64,000 nucleotides of DNA from Magnolia sinica (Eukaryota; Streptophyta; Magnoliopsida; Magnoliales; Magnoliaceae). This document shows positions 55,099 through 64,000 of this stretch, in pieces (the first letter of the stretch is position 1; the number at the start of each line of letters is the position of its first letter). Position numbers and translations under genes: made by a program. The notes under the pieces were generated by a model. That model was not told where the DNA came from. It worked only from the letters and a program-made list of their open reading frames with translations, and did no database searches. The stretch spans positions 64,876,001 to 64,940,000 of the forward strand of contig NC_080588.1 in assembly GCF_029962835.1 (NCBI RefSeq), in the 5' to 3' direction.

Positions 55099-55119
55099 AG
55101 AATCCCTTCTCCACCCAGT

Positions 55120-55125
55120 TTTATA
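55120..55125 (-). promoter_or_regulatory. TATA box of the bHLH gene
   Basis: CTATAAAAC on the - strand, well placed before the predicted leader exon and downstream of two G-boxes. Confidence 0.55.
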
Positions 55126-55150
55126 GTCAACGAGGCAGATCCCTCCTTCC

Positions 55151-55176
55151 CACGTGTGAAAAGTAATGTGCACGTG
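55151..55176 (-). promoter_or_regulatory. two G-boxes (CACGTG) 20 bp apart in the bHLH promoter
   Basis: CACGTG occurs at 55151-55156 and 55171-55176, each inside the direct repeat CACGTGTGAAAAGT. They lie about 26 and 46 bp upstream of the TATA box. The spacing of 20 bp, about two helix turns, puts both on one DNA face. G-boxes are bound by bHLH and bZIP factors, so self-regulation or MYC2-type (jasmonate) control is possible. Confidence 0.6.
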
Positions 55177-55264
55177 TGAAAAGTCCCTTCTTTCCTCCTG
55201 TTACTATTCTGATGATGGCTGGAAAAAGATCCTCCTATTTTTTAAGCCTCTCCAACTCGAAGCT

Positions 55265-55796
55265 ACGCGGATTCCCTGGTAAACCTGCCACCAGGGATAT
55301 CCCTGATGGCAGGTGCTTTAGGCCCCACCTTGATTTTTTTTATTTTATATCCACGCCGTCCATCCGTTTTTTCAGCTCATTTTAGGCGTCATCCCAAAAA
55401 TTAAACAGATCGAAATCTCAAATGGACCACACCACATGAAACAGTGGTTAATGACACCCACCGTTGAAATCTTGCTATGGCCCACCGTGATGTTTATTTT
55501 CCATCTAACTCATTCCATAAAGTCACACAGACCTGAACAAGGGGAAAACAGAAATATAATCCTTATCCAAAACTATTGTGGGCCCCAAGAAGTTTTTAAT
55601 GGTGGGTGTTCAATCACCACTATTTCCTGTGGTATGGTCCATTTGATGTGCGGATCTAATTCATTTTTTGGATTATTCACTAAAATGAGCTTAAAACAAT
55701 TATGAACGGCGTGGATTAAAAAAAAACATCACAGTGTGCCTCACAGAACCTGCCATCAGGGATATCCCGATGATAGGGTCACCAGACAACTTCCAT
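55265..55796. mobile_element. MULE-type MITE just upstream of the bHLH promoter
   Basis: Left ACGCGGATTCCCTGGTAAACC and right inverted CTGGTGACCC ends are followed by shared inverted words GGGATATCCCTGATGGCAGG. The flanks CTCGAAGCT (55256-55264) and CTCGAAGTT (55797-55805) are a 9-bp duplication with one change. It ends about 90 bp upstream of the nearer-lying G-box pair. Confidence 0.75.
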
Positions 55797-55805
55797 CTCG
55801 AAGTT

Positions 55806-56010
55806 CCTCGACGCTGATTAGGTGGTGTTGCCAACACGGACCAAGAGGTGGTGTATTGATGTTCTGGTCGCTATTTCGCCCAACATGATGTATTTATTTC
55901 ATATCCACTCCATCCATCATTTTTCCCAGATCATTTTACATTACAGGCCCAAAATTGAAGCAGATCGGAAGCTCAAGTGGACCACACCACAGTAAAAAAG
56001 TTATAAGAAA
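55806..56010. mobile_element. MULE-type MITE, left half only
   Basis: Starts near CGACGCTGATTAGGTGGTG and carries CAACATGATGTATTTATTTC and GTGGACCACACCACAGTAAAA, then stops. No matching right half is found. Confidence 0.5.
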
Positions 56011-56933
56011 ATCGAGACTGTCCGAATAGTTGAAATGGATTACAAGAATTACAACATGATGTTAACCATCCAATTATTATCCTCATATTTGGACCAATAA
56101 CTATTTTAATTTTACACGTCCACTTGACAGGCACCGATTGAATGGTTGAGATTGATCAATCGATATAAGTTTTGATTTATGATCCATCGAAAATGTGTCC
56201 CACAATTTCGACGGTCTGGATAGCGTTACATCCTGCCACATCTAAGGAGAGCGAATCACTACCCTTTTGAAAAATGGTACGAACTAACCACCGTATTTTG
56301 TCGTTTTCTATCCTTTTATTGCCATTACACGGATCGATGACGCATTGATGACATTAGATAAATGGCAACCTGTTTTTCCTCTCTTTCTTCTTTTTAAAAA
56401 CGAGGAAGCCAGGGATGGCTAATTCAATGCACTACATATTCAAGCGCAGACACACCACACGTGCTAACATGTAATATGCGTGTGTGATCCTAGACGTTAA
56501 CAGGGTGGTCCCCACAGTTGTTAGGAAAATGATGAAAAGAAATAAAATTTCGATAGAGATGTTCAGACACTTTCTGACTAAACCGCTATAGGAAACATAT
56601 GATGGGTAGATGTAAAATCAGATGAACGGCTTAGATGAATCACGCGTTTGAAAATGTTGCACGAGTGGTGCGCGTGTGTGACACGCGCTTGTAGATGTTA
56701 GATTGGAAATTATCATTCATCAAAAGTGCGGGATGATAGAGTTCGTGATCCGTCAACGATAGGCTAAGATTGAGTTTGTAGGGACGATATTTACACCCAT
56801 ATTCATAAAGTCTTGCTTTTTGGGATCCTAGTGATACAAAAATATACTATTTTACTACCCAAATTAGAAAATAAAGGACTGTTTTATCAAATTGAAGGGT
56901 ATAACTAGGGGCTCCATTTAAATGGGACGCGAA
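56011..56933. other. intergenic, nothing recognised
   Basis: AT-rich with scattered ACGCG/CACGTGT words. No gene or bounded repeat. Confidence 0.45.
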
Positions 56934-57400
56934 TTTCGCACCGGATTGGTGCAGGAAGCCCGTGCGACAATACCTGTGGGGCCCACCGTGGCATGCATAA
57001 CATCTGCTCCGTCCATCGTTTGCTACAGCTCATGTCAGGATTCGATCCCAAGATCCAGACCGATGAAGAACTCAAGTGGGCCACACCAAAGAGAAAAGTG
57101 GGGATGGGGAGCCCGTGTGACCTGTGTGACATCTGTTCCGTGCATCTTTTACATCAGCTCATGTTAGCATGCGAACCCAAAATCCAGGCCGATCCAGAAC
57201 TCAGGTGAGCCACACAATGAGACTGAAACATTCTCACTCTTACCTGTTGTGGGGACCACTTGAGCTTCAGATCAGCCTGATTTTTTGGACTTATCTCAAA
57301 CACTAGCTGTCACAAATAATGGACGGAGTGGATGCCACACAGACATGAGCAGTGGGTCCCACAAATTTCTTGTTGCACGGGCTCCATACACAACCGTTGT
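56934..57400. mobile_element. MULE-type MITE with internal duplication, right end eroded
   Basis: The left end GGGACGCGAATTTCGCACCG is intact. Inverted GGAAGCCCGTGCGACAA (left) pairs with GGAGCCCGTGCAACAAG (right, complement, about 57375-57390). A roughly 110-bp block (about 56965-57080) is repeated, diverged, from about 57110 to 57215. Confidence 0.6.
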
Positions 57401-58460
57401 TTGATCCAGGGTGGCTAAAAAAAAAAAGAAATGATATATACTGGACGTCAATGTACAGAAGAATAACCGTTTTCCAATCATGAGCCAGTGGCGATCGGTG
57501 ATCGGATGGTGGGGCCACCACCCAGCTGGAGGTGTGGGACCCACTAACAAAGTCATATCAGGATGTATACTGTATATCATGATCCATTTTATATATTTTT
57601 ACGCCTTGACGGTTAGGAAACCTTGAAGTCCAAATAAACGGTGGTTTAAACACAATGTATTCTTAGAGTGTTGTAAGTTACAGTGCGCCTAGTTGCATTG
57701 GGACAGTTACATGGTCCAATCAATTGATCTAGACGGTTCATTATTTCCAGCACCCATTGCATGAGCTACTACTGAAATCTCACACTAATATGGCAAGTAT
57801 TAGTCATTTGATCAATGTACTTAAATATGAACAGCCGAGATCATTTACACAAACATAGGTCTAAGAAACAATCTGATCCATCCATTTGTTAGGGACCATT
57901 ATGGAATGCTTATGATTCTAAAGAATCATTTTTTTCAGGCAATCTTAACCATTGCATCCATGGATTTGGAAAAATTATGGCTACAGGAAATAAAGCCAAA
58001 TCAAGGATGGATTGGACCATAAGATTAGTGTGATTTTATCAATGATAGCCTATGAATTGTTTTTTGAACTTAATGGACAGTTAAGATTGATTGATTGGAC
58101 TGTCCAAATGAACCAATACAACAAGGAGCACTATCACTCGTACTTCTCTAGGAGCACCGGAGCATTTCTCATACCTAAATGGTCTTTTATTTTTACTTTT
58201 CCGAATAGAAGGCAAACGCCAATCATAATTGTTTCCCAGACTACTCACCTCCTTTTCTTATTTTTCATATATTCCCTATCTCAATTTTGCTAATTAATCC
58301 CATCTACCCTACTCAAGCACTAGGAACCTTCACATTTTTTATTTATATCTGTTGTATCATCTTATATTAGTTGTCTTAAACTAATCTTATAACACAAATA
58401 TTGCACATGGGGCCCACCTGTACGTGTAAATAAGATACAACCTTCTGTCAAGGTCAGCTC
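57401..58460. other. intergenic, nothing recognised
   Basis: No motif-bearing frame; the open frame at 58012-58293 (+) has no recognisable domain. Confidence 0.45.
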
Positions 58461-58885
58461 ACTAGAAAATTTGAATGCCCCAAAAATCATGCCAATCTAA
58501 CCATCACGTAGGATAGCTTGAATGGCTATGTTTTTTTTTTTTCTTCCCTAGGGGTCCAATCCACTATGAAATTTGAATGCCCCAAAAATCATGCCAATCT
58601 AACCGTCACATAGGATAGCTTGAATGGCTATGTTTTTTTTCTTTTTTCTTCCCTAGGGTTCCAATCCACTATGAAATTTGAATGCCCCAAAAATCATGCC
58701 AATCTAACCGTCACATAGGATAGCTTGAATGGCTATGTTTTTTTTCTTTTTTCTTCCCTAGGGTTCCAATCCACTATGAAATTTGAATGCCCCAAAAATC
58801 ATGCCAATCTAACCATCACATAGGATAGCTTGAATGGCTATGTTTTTCTTCTTCTTTTTTTTCTTCCCTAAGGTTCCAATCCCAT
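58461..58885. repeat. four-copy tandem repeat, about 105 bp
   Basis: TTGAATGCCCCAAAAATCATG recurs at 58471, 58573, 58678 and 58783. Each unit also has ATAGCTTGAATGGCTATG, a T-run and TTCTTCCCTAGGGTTCC. The copies differ mostly in T-run length, so the array is fairly young. Confidence 0.93.
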
Positions 58886-60840
58886 GTGTACATGCCATAT
58901 AACCAGTGCATTATGTAAATCCCACCATGACAATAGGATGTAAGAAAATCAGGCCTATACAATTATTAGGTGGGCCACACCAATGGAAACAGGAGAAAAA
59001 CATAAAAGAAAAAAGTTCAAATTCACGTGGTGGAACATATGATGATTGGATAAGTATGAGTTTTGGCAATATTTCTGAGTGGTTAACTTGTTGGGCATGT
59101 TGGATTCCATAGACACAATAAATGGGGCCATGCATAGTGCTGCACTTGGGTTAGGTATTGTCTAAATGCTTGTGTTATGCCGCATGTACAATCTCCAAGC
59201 TTTATGGGGTCTACCATGTTGCATGTATTAAATTCACTTCGTATGTTAAGTAAGAACCATTATTTTAATGTACATATAAAAGATAAGCTTGATTAGAAAT
59301 TAACATGGGCCACAATAATGGGAATAATGTAAAATTGCTCCTAGAACCACTAACTTCAGATAATGTGACCCACCTAAGGCTTTAATTAGATTGTTTTTCT
59401 CTTCTCTTCATCATTATCACCTATATAAACTATGCCGCCATCAGATGACTAATGTGTGAAAATAATTTATGTTGTGTCATTTGAAATTAAGTGCTCGAAT
59501 TCAAAATTCATTAATGATTCATATTCTTTTGTAGAATCATATATAGTCGAAACACTTCTTCGTCTTCAAATGAATTATTATTGTCAATAAAGGTTTTATG
59601 TTTGATCATACAAATTAGGTTTAATTATTATTTTTTTATTTGCTTTCCCAAGTTAATAAATTTCACGCAAGTAATCTTTTTTGCAATTTCAAAACTTCCT
59701 TATCTTGTATCTTTTCGACTTGGATCTCATTTGATCTTTTCAACTGTTACATTTCTCAATAGATCTTCCTTTCATCATCATATCATCACCAAAGTTTTTT
59801 CATGACCTCTTTGGTAAGTAATGCGGACACAACTAATTCCATATTAAGATTTGAAGTATTGTTGAGATTCATAATCAAATATCTCATGAATTTAACATTA
59901 ACCAAAGCATAAGTGTAGCTTTTTCTTCCTCATCTATCTTTACATTGATTGCCACCAATATACTAATTTGGATATTAAATCCCATTCATGTGTTCTTGCA
60001 AAGATGATCATTTATTCATTTTCAATTCCTAGAGGTGTCATCAAAGAAAATTCATGTTTAACATTAATTTTCCTTTATACATGTTCCACAATATTTTTTG
60101 TAAAACTGTAGTAATGATTTGATTCGGCACATTAATAAATCTAAATTATCTAGTGCAAGATAAAGATCTATTATAGCTAACTAACCTCCTCTTTAAAAAC
60201 TTTATCTTTCATCTCCATGCGCTTCTTTATTTTACTTTGATCACGATTGCATGGCCTTCTTTTATCGAAATTGCAATCATTTTCAATTTCCTCATTGTGT
60301 AATTGTATTCATGGAATTTTGGCACTCAAATACATTAAAACCCAATAAAGATATTATGTTAAAATGCTTCTTAACCTTTGGGCCTGAATTGTTAAGGAAA
60401 TTAAAAATGCATGCATACAGTTAATGTTGACAATGCAAAAGCATAAAAGAAAAGAGACAAACTAAAACATAAAAGCTAAAGGAAAAAAAAAAAGATACAA
60501 ATATTTATGACCTTTTGCTTTCATACCATGTCAAACAATTAATTTCTCTAAAAGCTCAGGCGGTGTATCAATGTATATCATCAATGGACTAACAGAAATG
60601 ATAGAATTTTTCTAATATGGAGACGTCTATGACATCCACTGCCTCAACAGTTAATCAAGATGAATACCATTAATATTACAAAATAATATTTGTTTTTAAA
60701 GTTGATTTTCAACCATTCAAATGAAAGTGTTAATGTGGATTCTCATTTCTAAAGCATGATGAAGTGTTTCTCATTGGGTATTGAAGATCCGAATGTTAGA
60801 ATGGTCTTTATAGTGTTAATAAGTAGTTTGAAGAGAGAAA
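58886..60840. other. AT-rich intergenic DNA with a possible copia-like LTR edge
   Basis: At about 60510-60530 the - strand reads CATGGTATGAAAGC, like the TGGTATCAGAGC site that follows the left LTR of copia elements. This would be the edge of an old, broken copia-like fossil in - orientation. No coding frame or paired LTR is visible, so the call is weak. The rest shows nothing recognisable. Confidence 0.3.
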
Positions 60841-60853
60841 ATACATCAGGCAA

Positions 60854-60986
60854 GAACAAAAAAATAAAAAAAAATAAAAAAAATTACACACTCACACCCC
60901 CACACACCACAATGGGTACCCTTGAACCCATGACCTCTGTGTTGAATCTCTTGTGAGTCTACTACTAAGCCATTAGTAGGGACCGG
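60854..60986 (-). mobile_element. SINE, related family
   Basis: On the - strand it starts near CGGTCCCTACTAATGGCTTA, has a box-A-like TAGTAGTAGACTC and a box-B-like GGGTTCAAGGGTACCC, then GTGTGTGGGGGTGTGAG and a T/A-rich tail. The flanks ATACATCAGGCAA (60841-60853) and ATACATCTGGCAA (60987-60999) are a 13-bp duplication with one change. Confidence 0.8.
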
Positions 60987-61044
60987 ATACATCTGGCAAT
61001 TTGTCCTCAATCCCGTTGGACACAAGTATAAGATAAAGACCATC

Positions 61045-61554
61045 GGCGCAGATTAGGTGTTACTTGAGAAACAGATTAGTGGGGGTTACCCTTACAGTAG
61101 GGTCCACCATGATCATATATTTTATATTCACTCCGTCCATCTTTTTTTACAGCGTATTTTAGGTCACAGTCCAAAAAATTAAGCATATCCAAATCTCAGG
61201 TGGATCACACCACAAAAAATAATGATGATTAAATGCTCACCATTAAAAATTTCCAAGGCCCACTCTAAGAAGATCCATAACATTTATTTGCCATCCAACC
61301 TGTTGATAAGGTCAAACAAAACTGGATGAAGGCAAAATACAACGATTAGCATGATCTAAAACTTGTGTGGCCTAAAAAAAGCTTTTAATGGTCATTCACC
61401 ACTTTTCCAGTGGTGTGGTCCACTACAGATTTTGATTTGTTTAAGTTAAAGGATAACGTCCTTAAATGAGCTGAAAAAATGAATGGACGGTGTAGATATG
61501 AAACACGTTCATCAAGGTACCCCCACACGGTAAGGTAACAGCTAATCCGCTCTC
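61045..61554. mobile_element. MULE-type MITE with perfect 9-bp target duplication
   Basis: Ends GGCGCAGATTAGGTGTTAC and GAGAGCGGATTAGCTGTTAC (complement). AAGACCATC is repeated exactly at 61036-61044 and 61555-61563. Inner words are those of the GTGGACCACACC family. It lies 45 bp beyond the SINE's target duplication. Confidence 0.85.
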
Positions 61555-61563
61555 AAGACCATC

Positions 61564-63095
61564 CATCCTTTCGTTACCTTATCCCGGAAATCACTAGTCA
61601 GACAAATCCTGTCACGAATTTAGTTGTTAGTCGAGTTATCTTAACCGTTGTTATTTTGTGCACGTGAGGCCCATCTTATGATCATATACATTGATAGATT
61701 TGGCACTACATTGGTGGAATCGCTTGCTGAATGGCTCTGATCTTAAACACGTGTACCTTGTTTATGTATGTGAGGCGAGTCCACTTTCATGTGCAATGGT
61801 AGCACCGCGAAGATGTGGGGCCCACCTGATGTATTAACAGAATCCGATCAATCCATCAGATTTACCGACTCACGTTACTTTCAGGTAGTAAAACTCAGAT
61901 AGATGGAAACTCAGGTGAGCCACAGTACAGCTGACAAGCTGAGAGGAGATGCCTACCGTTGATGAATAGGTGCCCACCATGCTCTTTATATGGAATCCAG
62001 GCCGTCCAAACCCGTTCATATCTTATGGATAAAGCATCAGGACAAAAATCATGTTGTTCAGCATCTCAGGTCGGCACCAGTGAAAATGAAGGGACCACCT
62101 TGATCCTTGTGATATGGCTCACCGGAGTTTGGATTGAATTGATTTTTGACACTTGGGGTTAAATTGAGGGGATTCATCTGATGGACGGGTTGGATGTAAT
62201 ATATACACCACGTAGGCCCTACTTCTTCCCGTACCACCTTAAACTGGGCAGCCTTGGTTAACGTTCACCAGCATGATGTTTTCAACAATCTGGACCGTCC
62301 ATTACATAGCTCGCCTCTTGGATTAGAGCAAATACAAATTTCATAATAACTATATTTTTTTTGGGCCTTTGTTGAACGTCAACCTCTTCGTGGGACACCT
62401 TCCAAAATGACATTAGTATGGACACCTGTTAATGATGATAAAAGATTAGGAAACAGATTGGGTGGTTAGGATCACTTGTTCGGCTTGGATTGATCCAATC
62501 TGAAAGGTGTCCCGTCTCCTGAACGGTCCAGATGAGCAAGAATGCTCACAGATTTTTCTCAAGTGGGCCATCCAAGTGGTGCACAATAGGAAAACCTTGG
62601 AAACAAACCTCACTATCTTTTCTGCTCTGTTTTGGCAGTTATTTGATGCGACGGACTGAGTATGACAGCTAAAGGAAAGTAACAAAAGTTAGACGGTCCG
62701 TAAATTAAAAATCAGATTGACTTAAGATCAAAACGCTGATTGATTGACATTTGTTTATTGAATTTGGACCGTTGACAGCATTTTCATCTCATTGTGGACT
62801 AAATGTTCACCAAAAGTCCAGTTTGGAGATCATCAGCTCCCTGTAATTTTGGTTATGTCCGTCTACAGAAGTGCCCACGATTTGGATGGTTTGATTTGAG
62901 TTCAAGCACTCGCACATGTACAATTTCAAGATAGCGGGTGCGATGAATCACACGTGTCCATTAAAGTTTTCTTCCAACTATTTTAATCGTCTTTTGTTTT
63001 ATACCCATCCAATGGTTCCGATGGTTTGATCAGTGCAACTTCCTGTTGTGGCCCATTCAACACGGCCCCCATATTCCCACCTGAACATGTCAAGA
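61564..63095. other. intergenic with MITE scraps
   Basis: A 60-bp block at about 61721-61780 matches 50446-50505. From about 61815 to 62230 there are inner words of the GGGCCCACCTGATG family without ends. No gene. Confidence 0.45.
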
Positions 63096-63632
63096 GGACG
63101 CGGTTTGCCTAGTGACCCCAACCAGCCAGCTTGCTGATGTTAAAGCTCTGTGGTCCCCACTATGATGTATGTGTTTTATCCAATCCGTCCATCCATTTTT
63201 CCAGCTCATTTTAGGTCTTGAGACAAAAAATACACAAGATAAAAATCTCAGGTGGACCACATCATTGGAAACAGTGGGGATTTAACACTTACTGTTGAAA
63301 ACTTTTTGGGGGCCACAGAAGTTTTCGAATCAATCTGATATTTATGATTTCACTTCATCCAGTTCTGAATGACCTTATCAACGGGTTGGATGGCAAATAA
63401 ACGTTACAGTTGGCCCTAGGAAGTTTTTATTCGTGGAAGTTCAATACTGGCTATTTTCCTGTGGTGTGGTCCATCTGAGATTTTTATCTCGCTAATTTTT
63501 GGGTTTCTGTTCTAAAATGAGCTGAAAACATGGATGGACGGCGTGGATAAAATACATACATCAAGGTGGGGCCTACAGAGCTTTGACACCAGATAGCTGG
63601 ATGATGTTGGCGTCACTAGCCAAACCGCGTCC
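63096..63632. mobile_element. MULE-type MITE, well preserved
   Basis: Ends GGACGCGGTTTGCCTAGTGA and GGACGCGGTTTGGCTAGTGA (complement). It keeps all the family words in order: CTATGATGTATGTGTTTTAT, AGCTCATTTTAGG, GGTGGACCACATCATTGGAA, GATATTTATGATTTCACTTC, GTGGTGTGGTCCATCTGAG. No clear target duplication. It can serve as the reference copy for the family in this window. Confidence 0.82.
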
Positions 63633-64000
63633 CTCTCTCCCTCTCTCTTGTTTGGCATGAAACACGAGAGCCGTGAAAGTCAATTAAAACATATGAAATT
63701 AGCAATTACGGCTCCCAAACGTTGTCTGCTTCTAATTCACACGTTTGGTCAAATCACTTTGGTCTTTGGATTACTAAAGTCGAGTTTTGCCAAACCCACA
63801 CGTGTGTAGAGGTCGGCTAATGCACACGCCACCACATATGCCTGCGTACCACACGGGTGAAATATCCAGGCCATCTAATTTGTGAAATTCACCATGAAAA
63901 TACTAATTCAAAAGGATAAGGATGGTCCACTAAGTAACCGTTCCATGATATTAAAATAATTGGACGGTTATAAACTTCATCTGATTTTTCCACAACAGGG
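63633..64000. other. intergenic, nothing recognised
   Basis: Short CACACGTGTG-containing sequence with no gene seen before the window ends. Confidence 0.45.

Overview
The window is plant nuclear DNA: GT-AG introns, three plant gene families, long AT-rich intergenic stretches, microsatellites and very many short non-autonomous transposons. The commonest repeat carries a GGACGCGG-type terminal inverted repeat, a GTGGGCCCACCATGATGT-like inner motif and 9-bp target duplications. Dense repeats of this look suggest a magnoliid or other early-branching angiosperm to me, but the species cannot be fixed from sequence alone.

Three protein-coding genes are well supported. (1) On the + strand at 6844-25454 lies a nine-exon peroxisomal (glyoxysomal) NAD-malate dehydrogenase of 356 residues. 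Every exon joins in phase, and an N-terminal PTS2-type signal is present. Intron 5 is 11,158 bp and is a nest of transposons: three hAT-type MITEs with 8-bp target duplications, a 5'-truncated LINE, a tRNA-type SINE, a large inverted repeat with a minisatellite-bearing element inside it, and an LTR-like fossil. (2) On the - strand at 30270-27054 lies a three-exon gene for a 425-residue secreted or ER protein matching plant TIN1 (TUNICAMYCIN INDUCED 1). Its upstream region has a TGACGTGG element of the unfolded-protein-response type. (3) On the - strand at 53874-51165 lies a clade IVa bHLH transcription factor of 355 residues (bHLH18/19/NAI1/bHLH25 type). It has a probable 5'UTR intron, a TATA box and two G-boxes one 20-bp step apart just upstream.

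Layout. 1-6640: degenerate repeats, including two elements carrying pentatricopeptide-repeat (PPR) gene fragments (about 890-1550 and 2130-2750), then nested MITEs. 6640-25700: the malate dehydrogenase gene. 25700-27050: short convergent intergenic gap. 27054-30450: TIN1-like gene. 30500-51160: gene-free repeat land with a roughly 1.65-kb 21-bp minisatellite (33910-35560), SINEs, MULE-type MITEs and a hAT-like MITE. 51165-55180: bHLH gene and promoter. 55256-64000: more MITEs, a 105-bp tandem repeat, a SINE and a possible copia-like LTR edge.

The three genes have no evident shared pathway. No operon-like cluster, CRISPR, defence island or viral gene set is present. The most unusual items are the PPR-fragment-bearing repeat elements, the minisatellites grown inside intronic MITEs, the double retroposon insertion at one 20-bp site, and the promoter motifs of the TIN1-like and bHLH genes.
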